Of a stretch of DNA of 64,000 bases, positions 25,101 through 37,621 are shown piece by piece (within the stretch, counting starts at the first letter, position 1; every line of letters begins with the position of its first letter). Under the pieces are notes generated by a model. The model made no database searches. It was not told the origin of the DNA and saw nothing but the letters and a program-made list of their open reading frames with translations. Position numbers and translations under genes: made by a program. Source of the DNA: Morella rubra (taxonomy: Eukaryota; Streptophyta; Magnoliopsida; Fagales; Myricaceae); contig CM025852.1 in the NCBI GenBank assembly GCA_003952965.2, positions 28,083,009-28,147,008 on the forward strand, written 5' to 3'.

Positions 25101-28100
25101 CCAGTTCAACATAGCCCTCACCTCTCCACGGATTTGAACCAATCAATCCCACCCATTTGCTTCCGCTAGCCGGAACAAGAACCACTTTCCGCTCTGTGAT
25201 TACATTCCCATAACTATCTACAAGCGGCATAATACCACATAAGTCATCAAGTATTACCTTTTGACATATGATTCTTCAAGAGAGAGTGATATAAGAAGTG
25301 AACAAAAGCAATAGCAAGCTTCCGGTCAGCATTGATAGATTTTGTAAGGTGAACTGCATAGTCATAGACATCCAAAACACCAACCTTGACATAATCTTGA
25401 AGCCATTGGAGCAGCGTTGCCTTCTTTGAGAACAAGCGGATAGCTTCTTGTGTGTTTCCTGGCATAAAAAATTGATTGGCCGCACATCTGAACTCTTTGC
25501 TCCAATCAATCAGCCATGACACGTCACGAGAGTAACGTGATAAGGACACAGTCTTATCACCATTCCGTTCGTGCATTCATTAATGCTGCACAGATACACA
25601 GCCCCATTAATGCCCACATATTTTACAAGTGAAATGTTCTTGATGTTGGTGCGATCAAATTTGGACCAATTATCAGCAAGAAATAGCAAAATATCCAAAT
25701 ACACGTCCTCTGACACTCCTGAAACAAGATTAGAACCCTGGATGCACTTTGCATACCATCCATCGTTGACTGGTTCCACTCCCAAGAAACTCAATATGTG
25801 ATCGTACTCCTGTTTATCAAATGAAGAACTCAGAATATACTTCCCATGAGACGAGAGATTATGCAAGCTCACACCTTGCTTCCTTGCACTTCCCAAAATA
25901 TTCCAGAAAGCAGGCATAAGCCTACCGACTTCACGAGGTTTATGAAAGAACTTCTGCTGTGAGTAAGACTCACTTGGAACGATATCTTCTTCAACAAGCT
26001 TTGCTTTGATTGACTCCCTCACACTGTTCAGCACTCGATAAGAAGAACTGTTGACAGGAATGAACCTGAGCATGGGAGCCAAACTAGATACTGGAACGTT
26101 CTCTGGATCTTTAACAAGCGAGACAAAGGCATTGATAAAAGCAGTGGGCACACAGGCAAGAATCCCTAGGTTCCACTTGCTGTCCAAGAGAATTGTCTCC
26201 CTTGATGATGCCAGAAGAAAATCTGCTTGGATTAGGAAAGGAAAATTTGTAACCATCTCTGTGGGAAGAAATGCATAGAGACCAGGAGAGCTCATCCCTC
26301 GATGGAGACGCTCTTGTATGGGAAAAGCCAACGTGATCGACAACTCTTCTGCATCCATTCTCCTTTCGACTTTGTTTTCTTGCCTGACTGGAAACTTCTG
26401 CTTCCACATGTAGTAGCTGCATTCGCCATCAGACCCCTTTTCCTCAGCTGATAGATGGAGTGTGTACGACTCCGCATCAATATTCTTCCGTGTCACAAAG
26501 TTAGTCTCACTCGTAATAGCAATTGCACTTACAGTATTGGTCCTAGGGTCCTGATTACGTTCCCTGACTGAAAGCCGCTTTATCTTTGTAAGGAACAACA
26601 GAACTTCAGGATGAATGCTTGAGAGCTGCTGCTTCACAGGTTTGACCTTATCAGCCTTCAGAGGTAAGACTACTGTTGTCGTTGGAAGAGAACCAGCAGA
26701 GCCATATACCTGTTTTATGTCGGAAACAGTTGGGTTCTCCTCAACCCACTCAGGTACTATGTAACCAAGATTGCAATGTGGGCAAGGGTCTTCGTTGAAC
26801 CGAATCTGATACCCATTGCTGAATATGTATGGCTGAGCAGCCACCAGAAAGACACTCTTGAACCCAATTCCTGCATATGACCCGGATAGTAAGTTAACAA
26901 GAGGGAATATCCTTTCAAAATCCCCGGGAGAGAATATGGCAGAACAGAAGCCAAAAGCAGTTCTAGGCATTTAAACCATATTTCCAAAACCCTATTTGAG
27001 TAATGTTCACCATCATTGAAAATGAAAACAATATCTCATCTTCCCTGTCCATTTCTCCATTAAAATTAAGAATATAACTCTTAGTTAATTCCTAGTAATC
27101 AGGGTTCCCATCATTCATGTCCATACAATTCTTTCCTAAGCATTTAGGAATGAGAAAGAAATCCTCGGGGCTATCCAATACTCAATGTAAAGAAAGAGGT
27201 TAAATCTGTCACCACATGTTAGACTAATCAAGTGCTACAGTCCTCCTCGCACTTGAAATGAAATAGTATCTGAGGACCTTCGGTGTTTACTAGTGCTCAC
27301 AACAACGGAAACATGAGAGAGTAGCGCATAAACAGTATTCTAAGACTGGATGGGATACCTTTCTCTCCAATATAACCCCGTCTCCTGTTGCCTTTCTTGG
27401 TGGACCGACCAACACTGCAAATCGACTCTATATTCTTGAGAGAGAAACCTTTCTCATTGTTGAAAATCAGCAATGTTGCCTGGGCTCCTGTGGCCGTAAT
27501 ATCCTGAGAAGTTATGATGAACTCAAGCGATGGATCCACCCCCTCCAAGTAATCGTTATCTTCTGCATTCTGAAATAACCGTTAACATGTTAGAGGCCAA
27601 TTAAAGCGGTAAAAAGGAACAAGAATCATGTCTTTAAAATGCTCGGCCACCAAACAACATATTATCGGCATATGTGCCGTTCGGTCATAGATTTTTTTAG
27701 ATAATTAGAAACGTATCAGAACAAGAATTCATTGATGACGCAAGGGACCTTAGATTTATGGAAATGAACGAGCGATGATACATCATTGGCTTAGGAAGGG
27801 GAAAAAAACAAAAAGTAGCGTTGATACTTGTCAAAATGATAAATGCAAACAGGGGAGAACAGAGGCGAGAGGAATGAAGTTGTAGAACTTATACTTGATA
27901 AAAGTTTTCCGAAAATCTAAACCTGAGATTTAAAGATAACCAAAATTCTATAAAATTGAGTCAACGGAATGCAACTAGTTTGTCACCTGACTTTAGGCTC
28001 CATTCAACAAACAAAACCATCACGATATCGCAGTCTCATCGTTTCATCATTTCTCTCGGTGATCAAACAGAGGCTAGCACACAAAATCGTTTGTCCACGT

Positions 28101-28380
28101 ACTAAAGAGCCAGCAACATATACATCATCAAGCACCCATAAGCAAACAAATTCTCAAGCACAGACGCGCGCGCACACACAAGCATATACTTCTACGTGAA
28201 GAAAAAGTGAGGAACAGTAACCTGAATGAGTTCCATGAGAAAGTGGACATCTTTGGCGTAAAGCTCGGCAGATAGGTTCTTCACAGCCTGGTGAAGATCC
28301 TCCGTCAAGGGGTTCGGTTCCCCTCCGATTGAAAACTTTGTTCTACGTATTTCTTCAATGTGTTCTTTCGCCATCTCCAT
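22123..28380 (-). CDS. NO VEIN/sacsin-like protein with HSP90-type ATPase domain; five 1-bp frameshifts
   Basis: Large plant proteins of this family (NO VEIN and relatives such as At3g48770) carry a GHKL/HSP90-like ATPase domain at the N-terminus. NO VEIN is nuclear and acts in leaf vasculature and auxin-dependent patterning. Exon 1 (28222-28380) ends in MELIQ; exon 2 (27359-27569) begins NAEDN, so the ATP-binding N-box spans the junction. RGYIGEKGIGFKSVF, the glycine box, spans exon 2 and exon 3. Exon 3 (22123-26870) is one long exon with repeated SFYGxxI/YRKEL modules. Its frame breaks at about 25563, 25250-25258, 24783-24792, 24360-24363 and 22698-22701. Each break is one base, several in mononucleotide runs, and similarity resumes immediately. 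Allowing for these, the protein is about 1706 residues, close to family length. No premature stop other than those caused by the shifts was seen. Confidence 0.88.
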
Positions 28381-29426
28381 ATCCGTACCTTACCAGTACA
28401 CACACACAATGACTCAAAAACCAGAACTTAAGCTAAGTGAGAGAGTGGAAGCAGACCCAAAAAGAGAGTGGAACACGTAGTTATATGCCACGGAAGCTTA
28501 ACGGAGAGGGGCAAACTTCTCAACGAAGTTTACGCAAAGGCGAAAGCGAGAGAGAGAGAAAGAGTGGTAGTTTGCAAAAGAGTCTCGGGATTGTACGGTA
28601 AAGCATGAACTTTTGACGCTGATTGGAATACCTTTCTTCGCCATTGAGGCCTTTGGTCGTCTTTTCAAATTCCAAAGACAAATGGGTTATAGTGGAAGGC
28701 CGAAGACCAATAGTATTGTTTTTTTTCTTCCCTGCATGTGTATATTGTTCTTCTTCGATAATTTTAATAGCCTGAATGCAAACTTATACTACAAAACTGA
28801 ATAGAATATTATTACGATTGAATGTTTTGCCCAGAAAAAAAAAACTTATATTACAAAATTGAATGTAAAAACCTCGGCAAAAATCTCCGCCAGACCCCCA
28901 AACAGCACAAAACCGCCTCGAAAAAGAGCTGGTAAACATAAATCTTGAGCATATTGAGGGCGAGGAAGGAAAGATCTTTCCCACTGTAAGAAAAATCTCA
29001 ATTGATTGACGTGGGAAAAGGGTGTTGGCCCCGAAAAAAAATGTTACAGCCAAAAGGTCTACTGGGACGTTCATTCATGTGCACAGTCGCGCTGGTAGTT
29101 TTACTCACCCTCCACCTCGTTTACAGATTGATGCGGTAAATGATCATCTCCTTCGATGTCTGCTACTGTTTTTTTGTGCTGATCAGGAAGATTTGGACCG
29201 AGAGAAATGTGTTCTCATTGCTTTAATTATATTGCGAAATAACTACTAGAAAACAACTAAGATAATATTTATAGATTTAAAAAAAAAAAGCTTGGTAATA
29301 CATGCGTACTATTTACCTCAATATTACAAATTTACAACTGCTCATGATATTTTATATTGCGATGATCGTCCTAAGTAGTAACTTTGTGACACAAAAGGGC
29401 TTTTCCAAGGATCTACTGTTTCTTGA
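28381..29426. other. 5' flank of the NO VEIN-like gene and spacer
   Basis: Just upstream of the minus-strand start lie GA-rich runs (28545-28566) typical of plant leaders. The rest, including A-runs at 28836-28846, shows no exon I can support. Confidence 0.5.
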
Positions 29427-30272
29427 AACTTCCAAATTGAAGATGCTGGACCATATAAGTTATTGTTTACCTTCTCATCAGTGGAAGACAAAAACAGAAT
29501 TCTTCTCTAGGAGCCATGGAATTTCAAGGGCTCCCTCATGATTCTCCGCGAATGGCCCCCGTCTGTTGCTGTCGAGGACATTGATCTGACTATGGTCTCT
29601 TTTTGGGTCCAGATTCATGGGCTTCCACTGGGCGGGTTGGCGCGTGAAAATGTTCTCCTACTCGGTAGTAAAATTGGGCAAGTTTTGTCTTTGGATGATG
29701 ATCCCTCTAACAAGAGCTATCTTCGGCTGAAGGTCCAATTTAACGCTGACCAGCCTCTTCAACCAGGATTCTTTTTGACAAGAAATTCCCAAGAACGTTC
29801 TTGGATCAGTTTCAAGTACGAACGGTTATCTAATTTTTGTTCTCACTGTGGAAGAATAGATCATACGACTGGAGTTTGTGAGCAGGAAGATCCCCATCCC
29901 TTCTCTGGTGCTCTGGATGATAGAATCCGAGGCCAGTTACCAGTCAACTTACTCTTGGCCCGAATTCATGAGAATGAAGCGGTGGGTAACCAGCGAACCA
30001 GCACCAGTCCGTCAAGCTCAAAGACATTCAGTAGTCCTGCCCGAGAAGCGATTTCTTCTACTCATCAACCGCACTGTGCTATGAATTTAGGACGGCCTTC
30101 TGAGGATATGCCATTTTTGATGACCACCTTATGTGAATCAGTGCCGCTTCAGGAGTGTGACCCCACACTGAACCATAATGGTGCTGATGCATTGGCACAA
30201 GATGCTCTGGAGCAACGTGTTGCACATCTCTCTCAGGCCCGCTTGGTTAATATTGAGGCCCCTCCCAGGTAG
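29427..30272 (+). pseudogene. LINE (L1-type) ORF1/gag remnant with DUF4283-like part and zinc knuckle
   Basis: The reading contains KLLFTFSSVEDKNRILL, an in-frame TAG (about 29508-29510), then EPWNFKGSLMILREWPPSV and FWVQIHGLPL. This is the DUF4283 pattern of plant LINE ORF1 proteins. It is followed by SNFCSHCGRIDHTTGVC, a CX2CX4HX4C zinc knuckle. The frame then runs through a low-complexity tail to a stop at 30270-30272. ORF2 (endonuclease and reverse transcriptase) is missing. The internal stop and missing ORF2 make this a dead fragment. Confidence 0.83.
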
Positions 30273-32350
30273 AAGGCGCTGGCTGACTCTTACCAGCGAC
30301 AGAGATGCTCCATGCCAGGTGGAGGGCAGAAAACACCAGAAAACCAAGAAGGAGGCCGTGTGGTTTGAATCCAATTGGCTTCATCTTGCCTTGGGGAAAT
30401 ACGGATGAATAAGGCTATATATATATATAAGTGTCTAGTAGTTGCTTTATTTCTGCGCAGTTTCGAGCCGTCCGATGCCCCAGTACCTGTGCCCCCTCGC
30501 TGTACCGCCGGGTACCGGGTCAAAGATGAATGCCTAGCTAACCTAACCTTTCACACTGAGATGACTTCTTGACACGCATATTTTCCAGGTAAGTGCCAAA
30601 ATATGTTTCGTTGTTCCTTTTTGACAAACATTCACAGAAAAAGCACCAAGTCTCTCGCTTGTATTCGCTACCTGAAGTGCAAATATACCTAAGCCAACAA
30701 TTGTATACCTGAACCAAAGGACAACCCCCTCTACATACAACAGGAAGATCAGACACACAATAATTAAGCTCTTATAACTGACTTAAAAGTCCCCAGTTCC
30801 TAACAATGCTCAGGTAACATACTTTTTTGGCCTTTGGGTCGTATTTCGGTACAGTGAGAGTTGGACTATCGGACGATCTCGCGTCCGTACGTACGTAATC
30901 TTGAACAACCCATAAAAGTGGCAAAAGAACAAGAAAGTGGGTTGCTGGAAGGACAAAGGAACTTTACCATCAGAGGTTGGTGAAGGGCATGGTGGTCTTA
31001 ATAATAGAATCTAAGGCGGCCCGAGGAAACCAAACCACGGAAAAACTTACTCCCGAGTCCCGACACATATAGTCTTGGATTGATTTGTGTATCTCAAATA
31101 TTCAATCTTTATTTTTCCGTAAATTTCAACAACTTTTCAAAACTCAAACAATTTTTTAACAAACTGCAACGACTTTTTAAGGCGATTTTGAAAAACTCAC
31201 TGTATTTCAAAAAAAAATTCTTAAAATTTACTAAATTAACTCAACTCCCTTAAAGGTGATTTGATGGAAATTTTTTTTTCCGAACACAAAGAGCCATGTG
31301 TTACAAAAAATGAGTAAATATAAATTTTCACTTTTACCAACTCCTGTCATTTTTTAAAATCTATACTACCTCCCATAGCAGATTTTCAACAAAAAAAATA
31401 TTTTGCCCATCCAAATAAGGTAGTTGGATTGTCTATTATTTTTGTATTTCAATTATCTAAACGGTAGTAATTTCTTATGTATAAACCGTATGTATCTCGA
31501 GTATATTCACCATTAATGGGGATAGATTTTTCGAACCAAGAAAGCCCACAAAGGCCTTATATAAGAGAGTCTAAGTCCATCCACAAGTATGTAGGATTCT
31601 TTTCAAACCAAGAGCCAAGCCCTTTAGGTAGATTGACAACCATCTTAAATAGAGATTGCGTCATATGTGAAAAGTAAGGCCAAAGAGAGAGTAATCATCC
31701 GATTCCCTGACATAGTAGACACTAGAAAGAATAAAATTTTGTCATTAAATAAGTAAACAGAGACTGCCTCAATATAGACCAATAAGAAAGCTAAGGGAAA
31801 AAGTAAGTCCTACATTATTAATAAACTAGGTGAAAAAGGGACCAACATCCAAAGAAAGGAAACATAGGCCAAGGCCCAAGGAACCCCGGTCCAAAACATA
31901 AAGAAAAAAGATAAATAAAGAAGACAAGGAGCGAAATAAATATACAGTTCTATTTCTGTAAAACTCTCTCATTGAAAACAAGAACTAAGAAAAGAAAAAG
32001 AGAGACAATGACTGACAATGGCATCATAGATATCTCCCTTTAGAAAGGACTCTAGTTCTAAAGTGTTATTTTACTTGCAAAAGGAAGGAATTAGATTTTG
32101 GACCTTTCAACCAATCTCAATTACTAGACTTTGAGATCTTGTGATAGGTCAGTCATTGGCTCGATAAACTATTTTCAATCATAAAATTGTTCTAGAATCC
32201 AGAGCACGTATCTCGAGTTTACGTCCTAGCTCTCTCCCAATTTCCTCAGTCCTTATTTATCATCCATCGATCCAACGACAGGGGGCAGATTCCAACGTGA
32301 TTGTCCTAGGAAAATTTCTTTACATGCACCCTATACCTATACCTAGCCCC

Positions 32351-32357
32351 CTCTCTT

Positions 32358-32388
<31 letters not shown>

Positions 32389-32391
32389 TTC
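32351..32391. repeat. (CT)n microsatellite
   Basis: CT-rich run with a pure (TC) core of more than ten units, slightly interrupted at its left end. Confidence 0.9.
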
Positions 32392-32804
32392 GTCAAGAAA
32401 GAAAAGGACACTCGTGGTGCAGGTTACATCGGATTTCAAGGGTTTCTCAACGCATTCACACAAGTTCATTTCTTTGTATTGCGGGCATATATATCTTACA
32501 ACTTACAGACGTGGGATCTAGTGATGTACATGGACAAAAAATACTAGACAACCCTACTCTCTCTGTTTTCTAATTCTGTCCTTTTACGTTCATACCAGCC
32601 AGTTAACCATATCAACAGTACACCCATACCACCAAGTTCTCGGAGAAGTGCCTACTTCTTTTGCTTCCAAGTGCGGCAATTGCGTACTGCTTTGCATTAA
32701 AAGTCCAGGACTCAAGAACAAAGTATGAAAGAACATATCGGATGCATTATGATATCAAAAGATTATATGCGGGATGCCACCGTCGAGGTCCACAGAGATA
32801 ACAC

Positions 32805-33010
32805 TTTTTTTTTTTTTGGTAAATCATGCCAGCATTCCCATTAAAACAATTTGAGGATAGCAGAGTCAAGGGGGATCAGCCCCCATATACACCCAGGGAT
32901 AAACTACCAAACAGCTCAAGAGAATGGGGAACACTACCCTCAAACAAAGAGGAGGCGGCCAACAAGCTAAATCGTGCGCTAAGGAATTCGCACTACGGGA
33001 AAAAAAACAG
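32805..33010 (-). mobile_element. Probable LINE 3' end, minus orientation
   Basis: Reading the minus strand, the sequence has GGGGGCTGATCCCCCTTG, then TGCTGGCATGATTTACC, then a poly(A) run (plus-strand T run 32805-32817). This G-run/C-run hairpin followed by TTTACC and poly(A) is similar to the end at 55.9-56.1 kb. The left boundary of the element is not defined, and no target duplication was found. Confidence 0.45.
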
Positions 33011-33339
33011 GAACTCCCAAGATAAAAAAGAAGAAACAATAAGCTGAGAATTTGCTTTAGAAAACTGTACAAGAATAGTGAGATCCCCCCCCCTCTCTCT
33101 CTTTTCTCCCCTCCTCTCCCCTGTCTCAATTTACAAGTTTTGGGGCAGCTGTTTTGTTGATTATACACCAAAAGCTTACGGCAAGTGAAGTGTGAAAAAA
33201 ATGGGAACAATAGTGAAGTCCAACACATTCCAAAACCAAGCTGAGCTTGACAGGAAAACCTAATTCCAAAAAAATGTATATTACCCTTTCTACTTTACCT
33301 CTAATTTCAGCCGCAGCCGCCAGAAACCTCAGAAACTTA

Positions 33340-36300
33340 TTATTTAGACTTGAATAGCTGATCCATTGAGAGCCCTATGGAGGATGGCTTGAATGCACGG
33401 ATAAACTTGTGAGATGAAGCTCTAGACGGACCTTCTTTATTGGTTTTCCTCCTAGAAGGCCCTCCAGTAGTCCCCACACTTTTAACGGATCCTGTTGACT
33501 TGGTATTAAACGTTGATGACCCAAAAGAAACGTCAGTTGCACCAAATGATACTGGGCCTTTATGCGATGTCTCTAGTGGGTGTCCAACTGCTCCATCTTG
33601 ATGGGGAGGTGGAAATTTCTCGCTCTTGCTCTTGCCATTTCCTTGTGTCACAAATCGCCACTTCTGAAGATCAGTAAACAGATTAATCAAGAGTCATATT
33701 ATGAAACCAGGTAGAAAGTAGGAAGGTGTCTTGATGAGGCCACAATTACCCAACATGAAAGCAAAACCTACCTTCACATGCATGGTGATGCTAAGGGACA
33801 ATCAATGCTGTATAGAAATTTCCACTAAAGAAAGATTTATAGGAAAAAGCTGAATTTATTTTATAATAGGGACCATCAGCCAATCCATTTTCTTCGAAAG
33901 ATATGCAATGTGTGACATACCAGAAAGATCATCAAAAGCATCAATATATCAAAAAGATCAAGTGGATTCCATATAAAGAGAATAAAGAATTATTGATCAC
34001 ATCTACAATGGTTGAAAAATAACATTTGACAAACCTTGGCACTGGTCAGGGTGAAATAATGATGCAACTAATACCATTAAGGGGAGGTTGGCAATCCCCA
34101 ACTTGGTCCTACCAATACAGAACATGCATGCATATGAACAAAGATATGTTCAGACAGGTTTGACGCCCATCATGCACCTTAGATGAAAAGTTAGGTTTGG
34201 TTAAGGGTTCAATTGAGATTTTACCTAGCATTACACGTTTGGTCGACCAATAAAGAAATAAAAGCACAAAACTCGTCTGACTCACATCTAAGTTTGCCTG
34301 AATCTCTGCATTGGCTTCTGGTGCCGGAACTGCCCGACCAGTATGGTCACGAGCTCTAACTCTTCTGGCACCATCAACTGCATTAGCTTTCACACTTGCA
34401 CCTCTTTGCCTGAGGAAGGAATGAGATATTATCAGTACCATTTAGATAACACCAGTGTAGAATCTATCCAACAGGAAGGAAAAAATGACAACTGACCTTC
34501 TTGCTTCTTCATCTCTTAATTTGACATCTATTTCTTTGCTTGGAGGATACTTCGGTAAACTTGATGGCTCACAAGCATAAGGTTCGGAGGTAAAGAACTG
34601 TATGCAGAAACCAAATGTTGATTACAAGCTGCATACGAAGCGAATTTGTGTTCCACTTATATATTATCTGACATGCAACTCGGAACTCTTCAGTAGTTAT
34701 TTATTAACTTCCAGAGGGCTTTTTCTTACTTTTGACAACAAGCGAACCAAAAAAAATAGCAGGACCTACTCTGAAGTGAGTACATCTACCAAAAGCTTTG
34801 GGTCACACATCAGACAACATGATAAGTTCTTTTAAGCTTTATCAACCAATATATGTGTGCTAAGCAATAACTACTCACTTCACTACTCAGAGCAGCAGTT
34901 GCAGTGCCTCGTTCATCTGGGTCTATCGAAAGGAGAGATTCAATAAGAGGTAGAGAAGGAGGTGGGAAATCCTTGAACGTTTCTGCTAAGCAACGTTTGT
35001 ATGGTTGCTGAGGCTTAAAAAGCGTTGCATTTGGCAATCTATATTTCCTCCAATATTCCTCAGATGGGGAGCCACACAGTTTAAATATCTTATGCAGCTG
35101 TTCAACCTAAGACAGAAAAGAATCCAAAAGTCAAATGCCAACATGGCTGTTAATTGAAAAGCTAAAACCAACTATAACATCAAACAAAATTTTGAAATAA
35201 TATACATATCCTGCTAAGTTCACAATAAATGACCAAACCTCAAAACAAATACTACATTCTAAAAACCACAGCACTTAATATTTTATGCACATACAGTACA
35301 ATACACTGAATAAAAGTGCTTCCACAACGGGTGAACTAAGATGACTCAAGTCTTCACCATAGTCACCAAAATGATTTTATTTTGGTTGAAATTCGCTGGT
35401 CGATAACAGGGATGAATAACTAGGAGCACTGATATTGGGCACTAAACAATAAGGACGAAAAAGCCAGACCAGAAACTAGTAATTTACACCCGCATCCACT
35501 TCACAACAGTCATGCTACACTTTAATTTAAATATTTAAATATCTACATTTGAGCACTTTGCATTTATTTAAACATATAATATTCACTAAAGTGAACATTA
35601 AAAACTTGAATTGCATTATTAGATAGAAATCTCATTAAACAGGCAATCATGAGATGGGATGGGCAAAATGATTACAAGTCCTTCTGGATGAGAATGAACA
35701 CAAACCCTGATTTATTTTAGAATGTCTTTGAAACTGGTAAACTTAGAGTAGAGCAACTCAAAACGTAATACAGAAAGCAATACCTCTGTCCGTCCTGGCA
35801 TGATTGGCTTTCCAGCAAGTAACTCTGCCAAGATGCAGCCAGCACTCCAGAGGTCCACACCAACACCATAGCACGTAGCACCAAGAAGAAGTTCGGGGGG
35901 CCGGTACCATAGCGTGACAACTCGACTAGTCATGGGTTGCTTCTGGCCAGGATCATAGAAATTAGCTAGTCCAAAATCAGCTATTTTAAGAACTCCTTCA
36001 TTGTCAAGGAGTAGATTGGAACCCTTGATGTCACGGTGTAAGACACCTTGGCTGTGGCAATGCTCGAGCCCAGACAATAACTGCTTCATATAGCACTTGA
36101 CCTATCATAGGGCATATTGAGCGGGGGGGAAATAGTCATGTTAGAGTGATATATCTAATGTGTAGACTGAAGAACCAGATAATAAGAAAGGGAAGTAATT
36201 CACAAAGGGCCTAATATGTAAAGAGCAATTTTACTGTCTGTAAGTTGCAATTTCAAGTCCATCTATCCATTCATTTTAACCCAGTGCCCCTTTCTTGATG

Positions 36301-37621
36301 ACCCACCCAGATATGATATTCCCTAGCAAGGCTTACTAGTAGGACTGAGAGGCAATGGGTTTCAGGAACAAAAACAACATCGAACTGTTCAGTAATCTAG
36401 AACGTAATTTGAAAATAGGTGAGAAGAAGTGCTGGTGTGATGCAGGAAGAGAGGCAAATTTCTAATCACGATGAACATCTTTCCTACAAGAGTAAGGCAC
36501 CCAATCTACAGCCCATGAAAGGTCTGCCATGCTAATATCAAAGCTCACGACAAAATAAAACAAAAGGACAAATACAGCAATAAAATACCTGACTCCCCCA
36601 AGCTGAAGCAACTAAAGGCAAAAAATACACCCAATTACAACCAAACCAGAAAAGCATGCACCCAATATCCGCTTACTTCAAAAGAAAAGACATAATTTTT
36701 TTCAATACAACATAAGCTCCATCAAATGACAAAGTTGTACCCAAATTAAACGATCAAAAATGAAAAATCTACAACACACCAGAAGACACAAAACCAAGTC
36801 ACCAACCCTGAGAATCACCCTACCAAATCCAAATTTTACAAATTTATAAGGATAAGCTCCAATTAGTAACAAACTTAGGAAATATTACCTGAGGCTCACT
36901 GAACTTGACACCTTTGCAAGCAGCGAGGCCGGCGAGATCGTGTTCCATGTATTCGAAAACCAAGTATAGACTACAGGACATTCTCGAAGTGACCAAGCCT
37001 TCAAGCTTAATCACGTTGGGATGGTCAAGGCGGCGCAGAATAAGAATCTCTCTGGCCATGAATTTAACACTCTCTGGCTCTAAATTGTCGAACCTAACCT
37101 TCTTCAGAGCCACTATTTTCCCGGTGGAAAGGTCCTTAGCTTTATATACATTGCTATAAGTCCCTTGTCCGATCTGAAAACCCAACAATGACAATTAAAA
37201 GAGGATCTTAAGCTTATTATATGGAACTCGGAAAAAACTGAGATTTAAATTCGGGCCTTTTGACTACAAATATAATATCAAGTTTGGGCTTTTTTAACAC
37301 CTTGGACAGCTTCTCGAATGTGCTGGCGCGGCGAGGAGTCCAGTCCTTGATGGCGTCGCCGGCGAACTCTACGAGCCAGGTCGGCCACCCTTGCTGATTC
37401 TTCGGGTAAGGGTCCAGCCGAGGCTTCCGGCGATCTGCCGCCTGGAAGTCATCGGTGTATCTCGTGTTAATCTGTCTTCCTTTCTCGGCTGCCTCCTTAG
37501 GCCTAACGGCGTTGACACCGTCGGTCACGGGAGGTTCTTCTGTGCTCCAGCGACGTCGATGGTGGTCTCCGTCGGGATTTCTGCGATCATCGGTCGCCGG
37601 CGTGCTGAAAACGCAACCCAT
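33340..37621 (-). CDS. CDK-like Ser/Thr protein kinase with MGC N-terminus (At5g50860/IBS1 group)
   Basis: Seven exons, 37301-37621, 36889-37173, 35784-36101, 34879-35106, 34497-34597, 34286-34409 and 33340-33663, give 566 residues with all phases matching. The protein starts MGCVFS, a myristoylation and possible palmitoylation signal, so membrane targeting is likely. The kinase domain starts at exon 2: glycine loop GQGTYSNV (109-116), ATP-binding lysine in VALKK (131), HRD (224-226), DFG (244-246) and the activation-loop motif TLWYRPPELLLG. PESVKFMAREI replaces the cyclin-binding PSTAIRE helix. The C-terminal tail is Gly/Ser/Lys-rich, ending MDQLFKSK. This architecture defines the plant CDK-like group containing At1g18670 (IBS1) and At5g50860. 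All catalytic residues are present, so the kinase should be active. Substrate and cyclin partner cannot be read from the sequence. Confidence 0.93.

Larger units (their letters stand above)
30273..33339. other. Intergenic region, no gene seen
   Basis: A short TA run (30417-30430), A/T-rich stretches around 31.1-31.4 kb, a CT microsatellite and a LINE-like 3' end on the minus strand are the only structures I can name. No credible coding exon on either strand. Confidence 0.5.
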
